A DNA stretch of 14,945 nt from Halovenus sp. Lineage in GTDB: Archaea; Halobacteriota; Halobacteria; Halobacteriales; Haloarculaceae. Below the pieces are notes generated by a model. It was not told the origin of the DNA and did no database searches. It saw only the letters and a program-made list of their open reading frames with translations. Location: contig PUNZ01000142.1 in NCBI GenBank assembly GCA_003551945.1, forward strand, positions 1 to 14,945, read 5' to 3'. Position 1 is the stretch's first letter. The number at the start of each line of letters is the position of its first letter. Position numbers and translations under genes: made by a program. Shown here one piece after another: positions 5,748 to 13,017 of the stretch.

Positions 5748-6758
5748 ATGGTCTCATTTCCGGCGGAGATTCTCCTTGGTCTGTATTTCGGCGTGCTGGT
5801 CGGCGTGGTTTCAGCGCTCATCAGCTGGGGGGCAGGGTTTGGACTGACACGGTGGCGGGGGACGGCGCTCCCGATTCCAGCCGCACTGCTCTTTGCGCTT
5901 GGGTTAGGGGGTGGACTCGCCGGAGTAATTGTCAGTGTTGAAACGCCAGGGCTCTCGATACCAGGACCGGCCGGTCTAGCCGTCTCCGGGCTTGTTATCG
6001 CCGTCCTTGGACTCTCTGCACACGAATACGGAACACAGCGCGCTCTCTCGGTTGAACACGACAAATCTGTAGAGGACGGGACTGACAAAGACCACGATGC
6101 GGCCGACGTGGATGAAAAAGACGGTCAACCACAGGGCAAGTTGAAAAGCACAGACACCACGACCGTGCAGCTTGCTGAGGATGTAGCAGGACGCTCGCCA
6201 CACGCGTTTCCTCACATCTCCGCGGCGCTTGCGGCCGACGACCGCCATGCAGTCTCAGTGAACGGGTTGATTCCAGCGGGTGTTTCGACGGGCGATGCAG
6301 TGACGGTCATCACCCCAACCGTGCAGGTGCGAGGAACCGTACTCGCAGCGCGGACAGAAGATGATGACCACCAAGAGGGAACAGCACCGACGACGACAGC
6401 AGGTGGACAGGGGCGGCTCACGGTTGCCGTCACAAGAACGGATGTCGAACCGCTGGTGCGAGCGCCGGCGGTGAAGATTGTCGTCGAATCAAGGGAAACC
6501 CCGATAATTCACCACGCGATAGCACAGATTCAACGGGACGAAAACGAGCTCAGACAACTAATCCTCCCATCGACGAGTTCGCTGGCTGGACAGCCCGTTG
6601 GGACAGTCGCGGCCGACACTGAGTTAACAATCCTTGGCCGTCGTGCGGGTGGTGACTGGGAGTTTCCCCCATCCGGGGAACAGCAGCTAGCACCGGGAGA
6701 TGAACTGTTTATCGCGGGCCCAAGGGCTGAAGTCACATCCCTGGGTGGTCAACAATGA
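5748..6758 (+). CDS. Membrane protein with C-terminal TrkA-C (RCK_C) domain
   Basis: A 336-residue protein. Three hydrophobic segments lie in the first ~92 residues (about 5-27, 42-64, 72-90). A charged linker and a soluble middle region follow, including a beta-rich stretch at HAVSVNGLIPAGVSTGDAVTV. A C-terminal TrkA-C-like domain occupies about residues 264-334, with the typical PSTSSLAGQPVGTV and LAPGDELFIAGP elements. TrkA-C domains bind small ligands such as nucleotides and gate cation transport proteins. Here there is no TrkA-N (Rossmann) domain and no recognisable pore motif. The stop overlaps the start of the next gene (ATGA, 6755-6758). The two proteins share their layout and probably form a complex, perhaps a ligand-controlled membrane assembly linked to ion balance. 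The substrate is unknown. Confidence 0.8.
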   Translation: MVSFPAEILLGLYFGVLVGVVSALISWGAGFGLTRWRGTALPIPAALLFALGLGGGLAGVIVSVETPGLSIPGPAGLAVSGLVIAVLGLSAHEYGTQRALSVEHDKSVEDGTDKDHDAADVDEKDGQPQGKLKSTDTTTVQLAEDVAGRSPHAFPHISAALAADDRHAVSVNGLIPAGVSTGDAVTVITPTVQVRGTVLAARTEDDDHQEGTAPTTTAGGQGRLTVAVTRTDVEPLVRAPAVKIVVESRETPIIHHAIAQIQRDENELRQLILPSTSSLAGQPVGTVAADTELTILGRRAGGDWEFPPSGEQQLAPGDELFIAGPRAEVTSLGGQQ

Positions 6759-8788
6759 GTCAACATGTTGGAGCCGGGCTTGGTTCACTGGGAGAACCAC
6801 TGTTACTTACCCAGTCTATCGAGTTGACGGCGCAATTCCTTGGACTCACAGTACTTGCGGCGGTCTTAGCTGCTGGCGCGGCAGCAGTTACGCAGTGGCG
6901 GTACAAACGGACGGTTCCCAGAGAGTTTGCGGTGTTACTCGGGGTAAGCGGTGTGGCAGTGTATCTTCTGTTTGCAGGAGGTGGTGGTGTACTTATTCCA
7001 GAAGCGAGTACCAGCGGTGGGATACCGCTCGCGTTGTTTGCACTTACATCGTTCCTTGCTGGGGCGTTGGGTTCGCTACTGGGTCTTCATGTCGGAACGC
7101 GCTTTGCAGCCGATATACTTGCAAAAAAACCAACGTCGGGAACCGAAGTTGCACCCGGGGAACCGCAAGCAACTGCTGAGCCAAGACACCAACAACCGCA
7201 AACAATCACTCTCCCGGAACAGATTGGAGACAGCGTTGGGTACGAACCCGTAAGCCAGTCCCTGAAAGCGACACTGGCCGGTGCTACGTTTGCCTGTCCG
7301 GGTCTTCAACCAGCGGAACGTAAACAACAGCTTGAAAAAACGATACGAGAGGAGTTTACCCTCGCACACGTCGATGTCTCAATGGAGGGCGATGGGACCA
7401 TTACCGAAGTGACGGTTGGGAGTCGTACTGGTGGCATTGGGTACGCACTACCCGCCGAGACAACAGCCGTCGCAATTCGGGCTGACCCCGCACCCACAGC
7501 GAGCGCTGGTGACCGGGTGCAGGTCTGGGAGGCGGAACCGCTCAGGCGAGTACTTACCGGAGAGATTCGAGGGATAACCGGGGATATCGTCACCCTCGCA
7601 ATTTCGGCAGCCGACACCCCACGGATTGACCCCAGACGAGCCTATCGGCTCGTAACACTCCCGGCCACAGACCGCGCACGACAGACGTTTGTCGAGCGAC
7701 TTACCGAAGCCGACGAGACGTGTCTCATGGTGACGGTTTCGGCTGGGAGCCCACTCCATGGATTGCCCGTCGGAGCGCTCTCAGTTGCAGTCGTTACACT
7801 TGAGCGAGATGATGGGGAAACGGTTTCACTCCCAGACGCACGAACACGACTGACGCCAGGAACGGAGCTAGTTGCAATTGGGGAGCCAACAGCCCTTCGG
7901 AAACTGCAGCGGGCAAGCGAGCCACTCGATCCCTCAGTCGTTCCGGCTGCTGAGCAGCCACAAGAAATGGACGACGACTCAACAGCGAATCTCCCAACAA
8001 AACCAGATTCCGCGACGGTTACGGCGGTCGAAGAGGTAGCTACTGCGGCTGAAGCGACTGACGAGGAGAATAGCCTGAGCCCAACCGAGCCGGTCGACCA
8101 AATCAATGCAGCGGATACCGAAACAGCTGTCGTTGGGAAAGCAGATAGCGACCGATTTGCCGAGCTCAAAGCACAGTTTGAATCGGACGAAGAGCGTGTG
8201 GGCGAAACGGAGCCGACGGGCTCTGATGAATCAACGGAGGGGAGCGAATCGACTTTTGCACGACTCAAATCGGAGTTTGAATCCGGCGAGGCCGACTGGG
8301 CAACAACGCCGGCGTCTACTGAGGAAGATACAACCACCGGTGAGACCACCACTCCGCTCGAAAGCACTGATTCAGATGAGCAGGCAATGGATGAAAACGA
8401 CGACCTCGTGTCACTCGATGACGCTGAGATTTCGCTAGAACAGGACCCCGTTGCCGAAACAGAGAACGATGACGACCTCTCAGCGCTATCGTTTGATGAT
8501 GAGCCCTTCGATGACGAGGCAACTGATGGGTTTGTCTTTGGCGAGGACACTGAACCAACTCTGTTCGATGAAGCACAGGTGACAGACGAAGAAAATGAGG
8601 AGAGCGAAGCCGGCGAAACGAGCCAAGGGGAAGAAAGTACAGATGAGGAGGACGATGAGGACGACGATGAAGACAGTAGCGGTGGTTCAACGTTCGCCCA
8701 ATTGAAAGAAGAATTCGAATCTGGTGAGGCCGATTGGGCAGACGACATCTCCGACGAACCCGGCGGAGACATGCGATTAGACGAATAG
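6755..8788 (+). CDS. Membrane protein with TrkA-C domain and repeat-bearing acidic tail
   Basis: A 677-residue protein. Three hydrophobic segments lie at about residues 20-48, 57-80 and 88-112. A soluble region with a paired-domain look follows (residues ~150-310), then a TrkA-C-like domain at about 325-392 (GSPLHGLPVGALSVAVVTL, then LTPGTELVAIGEP). From about residue 400 the chain is an Asp/Glu/Thr/Ser-rich tail, presumably disordered and cytoplasmic. The tail carries three copies of one motif: FAELKAQFESDEE at 468, FARLKSEFESGEADWA at 501 and FAQLKEEFESGEADWA at 647. The last copy lies close to the C-terminus. The gene is translationally coupled to the preceding one. The motif looks like an amphipathic helix plus acidic-aromatic end, suiting a docking peptide. 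I recognise no published function for it. Confidence 0.8.
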   Translation: MSQHVGAGLGSLGEPLLLTQSIELTAQFLGLTVLAAVLAAGAAAVTQWRYKRTVPREFAVLLGVSGVAVYLLFAGGGGVLIPEASTSGGIPLALFALTSFLAGALGSLLGLHVGTRFAADILAKKPTSGTEVAPGEPQATAEPRHQQPQTITLPEQIGDSVGYEPVSQSLKATLAGATFACPGLQPAERKQQLEKTIREEFTLAHVDVSMEGDGTITEVTVGSRTGGIGYALPAETTAVAIRADPAPTASAGDRVQVWEAEPLRRVLTGEIRGITGDIVTLAISAADTPRIDPRRAYRLVTLPATDRARQTFVERLTEADETCLMVTVSAGSPLHGLPVGALSVAVVTLERDDGETVSLPDARTRLTPGTELVAIGEPTALRKLQRASEPLDPSVVPAAEQPQEMDDDSTANLPTKPDSATVTAVEEVATAAEATDEENSLSPTEPVDQINAADTETAVVGKADSDRFAELKAQFESDEERVGETEPTGSDESTEGSESTFARLKSEFESGEADWATTPASTEEDTTTGETTTPLESTDSDEQAMDENDDLVSLDDAEISLEQDPVAETENDDDLSALSFDDEPFDDEATDGFVFGEDTEPTLFDEAQVTDEENEESEAGETSQGEESTDEEDDEDDDEDSSGGSTFAQLKEEFESGEADWADDISDEPGGDMRLDE

Positions 8789-8930
8789 AGGAGGGCACGA
8801 AACTAGCGAGACAGACGGTGTACGTTCCGCTATCGAAACCGCGTAGTTTTTACCTGTTCTGAGCAAACTATGCTACTACTTCCCCAGCAACCAGCACCGG
8901 GTTACTTGAAGTAGCCTGTATATCCGGGGA

Positions 8931-8948
8931 CTATCCATTACTGGATAG
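8931..8948. repeat. Perfect inverted repeat upstream of the small zinc-ribbon gene
   Basis: CTATCCA-TTAC-TGGATAG is a perfect 7-bp dyad with a 4-nt spacer. It lies 36 nt before the ATG at 8984 and just upstream of a TATA-like AGTATATC at 8961-8968. It may be an operator for that gene or a stem-loop in the 3' end of the preceding transcript. The 195-bp gap 8789-8983 contains nothing else I can support beyond a weak 7-bp inverted repeat (8876-8882 with 8908-8914). Confidence 0.35.
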
Positions 8949-8983
8949 CATCATAATCACAGTATATCGAGGCTCCCTGAGGT

Positions 8984-9157
8984 ATGTCAAACACCACGAG
9001 ACGAAGAGGTGAACAGCAGACGACAATGCAAGAATATACATATATCTGTCCGGAGTGTACACAAGAAATTTCCGTCAACGATGAGATGCGGAGCGCGATT
9101 TTAGCAAATGGCTGTCCAGTTTGTACGGCGGCAGTCACCCAGACCGACTTTGAGTAG
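8984..9157 (+). CDS. Small C2C2 zinc-ribbon protein (DUF7560-like)
   Basis: A 57-residue protein with two CxxC knuckles: Cys22-Pro-Glu-Cys25 and Cys44-Pro-Val-Cys47. The core is YICPECTQEISVNDEMRSAI followed by NGCPVC, which resembles the haloarchaeal DUF7560 small zinc-ribbon family. It should bind one zinc ion, and the partner and role are unknown. GAGGT abuts the ATG at 8984. Met15 at 9026 is an alternative start that would remove a basic N-terminal extension unlike the rest of the fold. The gene ends with TAG at 9155-9157, and the next gene's stop codon on the other strand begins at 9158, so the two meet with no intervening base. Confidence 0.78.
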   Translation: MSNTTRRRGEQQTTMQEYTYICPECTQEISVNDEMRSAILANGCPVCTAAVTQTDFE

Positions 9158-9613
9158 CTATTCGCGTTCGACGTCAGTTCGCCGGCCGCTCAATTCGGTT
9201 GGAACGAACTCATAGAGTTGGATATCAAGGTCATCTTTTTCTGCCCCCCAGATTTCAAAGAGCGGGCGGCGCGCATTTCCATACTGTTTGATTTGCTCAA
9301 CGGAGAGCTCATCAGGAGCAATATCGTTTAGCGTACCGGATGCCACGACACTCCAGTACGTTTCACCGCCATCGGCTTCGTCGTAGACAACGATGTGTGC
9401 ATCCGGGGACGACCCCAGAAACTCCCGTTTTTTGCTCTCAGGGCGGGAGACCAGCCGCAGGTAGAACTGTCGATTTTCATCGTCGTATCCGTACGAAATT
9501 GGAATCGCATAGGGCTCTTCGGAGCGTGCAAGCGAAAGGACTCCTGTCTCATGCTCGCCAAGAAACCTATCTATCTCCGCGTCCGACATCTCCGTTTCCT
9601 GCGCCAGAGTCAT
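9158..9613 (-). CDS. Pyridoxamine 5'-phosphate oxidase-like (PNPOx) family protein
   Basis: A 151-residue protein of the PNPOx-like split beta-barrel type. MSDAEIDRFLGEHETGVLSLARSE opens into the first strands, and EPYAIPISYGYDDENRQFYLRL is the classic core of the family. SPDAHIVVYDEAD and TYWSVVASGTLNDI follow. Such proteins usually bind a flavin (FMN or F420) or heme, often as dimers. The actual cofactor and reaction cannot be told from this sequence. The ATG at 9613 gives the full domain, and Met9 is an alternative. There is no export signal. The gene is convergent with the zinc-ribbon gene, with zero spacing, and there is a 45-bp gap from the HTH_10 regulator gene that follows it in the minus direction upstream. 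Confidence 0.85.
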   Translation of the reverse strand: MTLAQETEMSDAEIDRFLGEHETGVLSLARSEEPYAIPISYGYDDENRQFYLRLVSRPESKKREFLGSSPDAHIVVYDEADGGETYWSVVASGTLNDIAPDELSVEQIKQYGNARRPLFEIWGAEKDDLDIQLYEFVPTELSGRRTDVERE

Positions 9614-9658
9614 TCTCTCTCTAATCTACACACTCACAGCCTTAAGTCATTATCAATT

Positions 9659-10321
9659 TCAATCGAGAATATCCGCCAACAGTTTTCGGTGTGCGGCCAT
9701 CAAGTGCTCGGTGAACGTCGACTGCGTAATGCCGAGTTCATCGGCCAACTCCGTCGCATTCGCCTGTTTCGGGCGGTCAAAGTAGCCACGTTCAAATGCC
9801 ACCGACAAAACCTCGTACTGCCGGTCAGTGAGGGTCCCGCGGTTAACGAACACCCGTTCTTCTGGTGTCCCATCAAGCGGTGGCTGGAGGAGGCGCTGGA
9901 CATCGACGGGAGGATACTTCTCTCGAAACGTACCCATCACCTCCTGTAACAGTTCGAACGATGAGGAGTGAAAGACCAGGGTCAACTCCCCGTCCGAAGC
10001 GACATACCGATGGACTGGGCAGTTATATCGCCCCAGACACTCACAGGGACACCGCTCTGGGCCATCATGCGCGGTTCGAAACAGCGTTTCGGTGCCATAC
10101 TCAAACACTGGCTCAACCGGGACGCCGACATCGGCACACGCTTCACAGATTTCGTCCGGGTCGCCATCGGCCAAAAACTCCGTTACACTCCCACCTTCAC
10201 CCGGGACAGAAACGCTCGTCGATACCTGTTCGATAGCCGACTCCGAGACGGCCGACGCAGCAGCGAGTGGGCAAGCGCCTGGTGAACTAAACAGCACGGT
10301 CGCCCGAATACCCGAAGACAT
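9659..10321 (-). CDS. HTH_10 (Bat-type) transcriptional regulator with cysteine cluster
   Basis: A 220-residue protein whose C-terminal ~55 residues match the HTH_10 domain of bacterio-opsin activator-like regulators: LTDRQYEVLSVAFERGYFDRPKQ, then ATELADELGITQSTFTEHL. The N-terminal part is a possible sensor domain containing Cys59-x2-Cys62, then Cys91-Pro-Cys93-Glu-Cys95, Cys101 and His104. This cluster could bind a metal or sense redox state, which is inference. There is no membrane segment. The ATG at 10321 is supported by a TATA-like sequence (TTAAAAA on the minus strand at about 10350-10356) around 30 nt upstream. It lies 78 nt after the YchF-type gene on the same strand but probably has its own promoter. 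Target genes are unknown. Confidence 0.85.
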   Translation of the reverse strand: MSSGIRATVLFSSPGACPLAAASAVSESAIEQVSTSVSVPGEGGSVTEFLADGDPDEICEACADVGVPVEPVFEYGTETLFRTAHDGPERCPCECLGRYNCPVHRYVASDGELTLVFHSSSFELLQEVMGTFREKYPPVDVQRLLQPPLDGTPEERVFVNRGTLTDRQYEVLSVAFERGYFDRPKQANATELADELGITQSTFTEHLMAAHRKLLADILD

Positions 10322-10399
10322 CTGTAGCTATCTGCCGTACGGCGGGTTCTGTTTTTAATGTACTGTTCGCCCGAGCGGTTGAACGAGCCGGCGCACACC

Positions 10400-11578
10400 T
10401 CAGTTCGTACTCACAATTTTGATGACATCCCCCTCGGCGAGTTCGTGCGAATCACTGATTCGTCGGCCAGCGCGCGCGTCAATCGCATGGAGATAACCCT
10501 CACCGATGTCGGAGTGAACGGCGTAGGCGAGGTCTTTCGGCGTTGAGCCAGAATGCAGTAAGAACGCATCAGGAAGCATTCTATCCTGTCCATCGGTCCA
10601 GCGAGTCTCGTTTTCGACGGGGTAGGCCGTAATCCGGTCGAGGACATCATAGACAACGGTATTGATGGCTTCTTGAACGCCGGTTCCTCCGTATTCCGTG
10701 ATGACGCTTTGAATCTGTTCAAGCCCTGCGCGCTGGTCATCACTCACCGCATCATCGATTGTGAACTCGCTGTCACCGGGGTCATAGTCGATGAGTTCAG
10801 CCTCGCTGCCGCGACGAAGCGCCAGTTCCCCTTCCGCCGTTGCAGGAATGACGGTTTCTGCGGCCTGACGGAGTCGCTCAATGTTCCCGTCAGGAGCAAT
10901 ATCGGCCTTGTTTGCGATGGTAATCATCGGTTTTGTCTGCTCGCGGAGGAGACTCGCCAGTTCGGTTCGGTGTTCATCCTCCCACTGCCGTGGGTCAGCG
11001 GGATAGGACAGTTCTCGCAGCACGAGCGCGATATCTGCTTCAGTTGCGCCGACACCGGTGAGCATCTCGGCGAGCGAATCATCGATATCAAAATCCGGCG
11101 CGCGCGACTGCCGTTCGATATCCTCCCAGTTCCGCGAGATAATCGACGCGAGCCACTGGTCCATCTCGCGCTCAATGAAGTCGACATCCTCCACGGGGTC
11201 GTGTTCACCGATATCGACGGGTTCACCTTCCTCGTTGGTGCCGCCCGAGGCATCGACAACGTGGATAATTGCATCTGCGTTCGTCAGTTCATCGAGAAAC
11301 TGGTTCCCGAGTCCTCGCCCCTCGTGAGCACCGGGAACGAGTCCAGCCACGTCGTACAATTCGACCGGAACGTACCGTTTACCAGCCCGGCAGTTGTCGC
11401 TATCACACCGAGTATCTCGGTCAGTACAGGGACACACCGTCCGGGCGTAGCTAATGCCCCGGTTTGGGTCAATAGTCGTAAACGGATAGTTGCCGATGTC
11501 AACCTCGGCCATGGTTGCTGCCGTGTAAAACGTCGACTTGCCCGCGTTGGGCTTGCCGGCGAGCGCGAGCGAGAGCAT
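10400..11578 (-). CDS. ychF: YchF-type translation-associated NTPase (Obg superfamily)
   Basis: The 392-residue protein starts MLSLALAGKPNAGKSTFY, with the P-loop at residues 8-15. DVAGLVPGA at 76-84 is the switch II region, with hydrophobic residues where ordinary GTPases have the catalytic glutamine. NKAD at 223-226 is the base-recognition motif. A TGS domain fills the C-terminal ~70 residues, ending in LAEGDVIKIVSTN. YchF proteins bind ribosomes, and those tested prefer ATP over GTP. Cys49, Cys51, Cys58 and Cys63 form the cysteine-rich loop seen in archaeal members. The gene is 50 nt downstream of the HTH/Zn-ribbon gene on the same strand and may be co-transcribed with it. Length and motifs are complete. 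Confidence 0.95.
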   Translation of the reverse strand: MLSLALAGKPNAGKSTFYTAATMAEVDIGNYPFTTIDPNRGISYARTVCPCTDRDTRCDSDNCRAGKRYVPVELYDVAGLVPGAHEGRGLGNQFLDELTNADAIIHVVDASGGTNEEGEPVDIGEHDPVEDVDFIEREMDQWLASIISRNWEDIERQSRAPDFDIDDSLAEMLTGVGATEADIALVLRELSYPADPRQWEDEHRTELASLLREQTKPMITIANKADIAPDGNIERLRQAAETVIPATAEGELALRRGSEAELIDYDPGDSEFTIDDAVSDDQRAGLEQIQSVITEYGGTGVQEAINTVVYDVLDRITAYPVENETRWTDGQDRMLPDAFLLHSGSTPKDLAYAVHSDIGEGYLHAIDARAGRRISDSHELAEGDVIKIVSTN

Positions 11579-11628
11579 ACCTCAGATAGCCATCTCCCGG
11601 GCAAATTCACTTTCGGTTCGGGAGGCGG

Positions 11629-11919
11629 TTATTCGACGGTAAACAACGGTTCGTCGACGGCCTCACTTTTACATTCAGGACAGCGACTGGGCCGGTTAAT
11701 GAGGTCATCAAAACCATCGAAACCACACTCCTGACATTCTGGCGGAGCAACGAGCACAGACTCGCCGGCCCCCTCAAGCGACTGTGCAACGTGTTCGAGG
11801 TGCGAGAGAACTGTCTCGGTCTGGAGCCCTAATTCACGCGCAAGGGTGCTCGGCGACAGTGGCTCCTCACGGATTCGGTCAGCGATATGTTCGCGCGTCG
11901 TGCGGTGCTGTTCGTCCAT
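11629..11919 (-). CDS. HTH regulator fused to a zinc ribbon
   Basis: The 96-residue protein has a winged-helix-type HTH at residues 8-46 (LSPSTLARELGLQTETVLSHLEHV) and a C-terminal zinc ribbon with Cys62-x2-Cys65 and Cys80-x2-Cys83. It belongs to the archaeal family of predicted regulators in which an HTH is fused to a Zn ribbon (COG3357-like). Targets are not established. The ATG at 11919 is the only good start. Its promoter region is shared with the divergent nucleotidyltransferase gene and contains nested perfect inverted repeats, which could be its own operator. The ychF gene follows 50 nt downstream and is likely in the same transcript. Confidence 0.85.
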   Translation of the reverse strand: MDEQHRTTREHIADRIREEPLSPSTLARELGLQTETVLSHLEHVAQSLEGAGESVLVAPPECQECGFDGFDDLINRPSRCPECKSEAVDEPLFTVE

Positions 11920-11947
11920 ATGAGACGTTGATGGGCTGGGATGAAAA

Positions 11948-11975
11948 AGCGTTTATCCAAACGCTAGTAGCTAGC
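11948..11975. promoter_or_regulatory. Divergent promoter with two overlapping perfect inverted repeats
   Basis: AGCGTTT-ATCC-AAACGCT (11948-11965) and GCTAG-TAG-CTAGC (11963-11975) are both perfect dyads and share three bases. The first covers TTTATC (11952-11957), a TATA-like box 23-28 nt before the ATG at 11980. GAAAAAG at 11943-11949 lies at the equivalent distance from the minus-strand ATG at 11919. A dimeric regulator bound here would control both genes. The divergent HTH/Zn-ribbon product is an obvious candidate, by position only. Confidence 0.45.
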
Positions 11976-11979
11976 ACAT

Positions 11980-12939
11980 ATGGAAGCTGTCGTCCTCGCT
12001 GGCGGATATGCGACACGGTTGTGGCCACTGACACGCAACCGGCCAAAGATGTTATTGCCGGTCGGTAAAACGACCGTTATCGACCGTATCCTTGCCGAGT
12101 TAGAGCGTGATGACCGAATTACCGAGGTATATCTCAGTACCAACCAGCGATTTGTCGCTGATTTTAAACGGCACTTCAAGGGGCGTGAGTATGAGAAACC
12201 GAAACTGAGCGTCGAGGAGACGACTGACGAAGACGAAAAGTTTGGCGTGGTCGGTGCACTTGCCCAGCTCATCGAGCGCGAGGGGCTGGCAGGAGAGGAC
12301 CTGCTTGTCGTTGCCGGAGACAACCTCATCAGCTTCGATTTGTCTGAGTTTATCGACTTTTTCGAGGCACGCAATGGGTCGGCCCTCGCAGCCTACGATG
12401 TCGGTTCAATCACGCGCGCAAGTTCGTATGGGATTCTCGAACTTGATGGCGAGCGAGTCGTCGATTTCCAGGAGAAACCGGATGACCCCCCAAGCACGCT
12501 CGTTTCGATTGCCTGCTATGCGTTCCGGTCGGAAGATGTCGAGTTCGAACGCTATCTTGCGGGCGGGAACAACCCGGACGAACCAGGCTGGTTCATCGAA
12601 TGGCTCCAGAAGCGAAAGCAAGTGGATGCGTTCACCTTCGACGGCGCCTGGTTCGATATCGGGACGCCCGAAAGTTATCTCGACGCCGTCTCGTGGGCGC
12701 TCGATGGTGAGTCAATCATTGCAGACAGCGCAACAGTTGAGGGGACGGACATTGGCGAGAACGTTCACATCATGGAGAATGCGACCGTGGAAAATTCGAC
12801 GCTCGAACGGACGCTCGTCTTTCCGGGGGCAACCGTCCAAAACTCAGAGCTCCGACAGACGATTGTGGACGAAGAGGCCTCCGTGAGCGATATCGACCTC
12901 TCAGGGGCACTCGTTGGCGCACACAGCCAAATTCCGTAA
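11980..12939 (+). CDS. Sugar-1-phosphate nucleotidyltransferase
   Basis: The 319-residue protein begins MEAVVLAGGYATRLWPLT followed by RPKMLLPVGKTTVID, the nucleotide-binding signature of NDP-sugar pyrophosphorylases. VVAGDNLISFDLSEF contains the metal-binding Asp, VDFQEKP the sugar-contact motif, and WFDIGTPESYLDA the last catalytic segment. From about residue 245 a left-handed beta-helix-like repeat region follows (IADSATVEGTDIGENVHIM). The enzyme joins a sugar-1-phosphate with an NTP to form an NDP-sugar for glycoconjugates. I cannot tell whether glucose-UTP, glucose-dTTP or another pair is used. There is no glycosylation cluster nearby. It is read divergently from the HTH/Zn-ribbon gene and is complete. 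Confidence 0.9.
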   Translation: MEAVVLAGGYATRLWPLTRNRPKMLLPVGKTTVIDRILAELERDDRITEVYLSTNQRFVADFKRHFKGREYEKPKLSVEETTDEDEKFGVVGALAQLIEREGLAGEDLLVVAGDNLISFDLSEFIDFFEARNGSALAAYDVGSITRASSYGILELDGERVVDFQEKPDDPPSTLVSIACYAFRSEDVEFERYLAGGNNPDEPGWFIEWLQKRKQVDAFTFDGAWFDIGTPESYLDAVSWALDGESIIADSATVEGTDIGENVHIMENATVENSTLERTLVFPGATVQNSELRQTIVDEEASVSDIDLSGALVGAHSQIP

Positions 12940-13017
12940 TTGAACAGATAAGAAGACAATAGTTTGACATATCTCAGTCCGCTACATTTTTCCTTGCAGT
13001 CCGTAAATCACGGGGTA

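Noticed and set aside
7642..8772. A 376-codon minus-strand frame rich in serine
   Set aside because: It is the antisense shadow of the acidic Glu/Asp/Thr-rich tail of the second TrkA-C protein. The serine runs come from reversed GA-rich codons.
10673..11734. A 353-codon plus-strand frame opposite ychF
   Set aside because: The minus strand encodes the P-loop, NKAD and TGS motifs of YchF. The plus frame matches nothing and crosses two genes.
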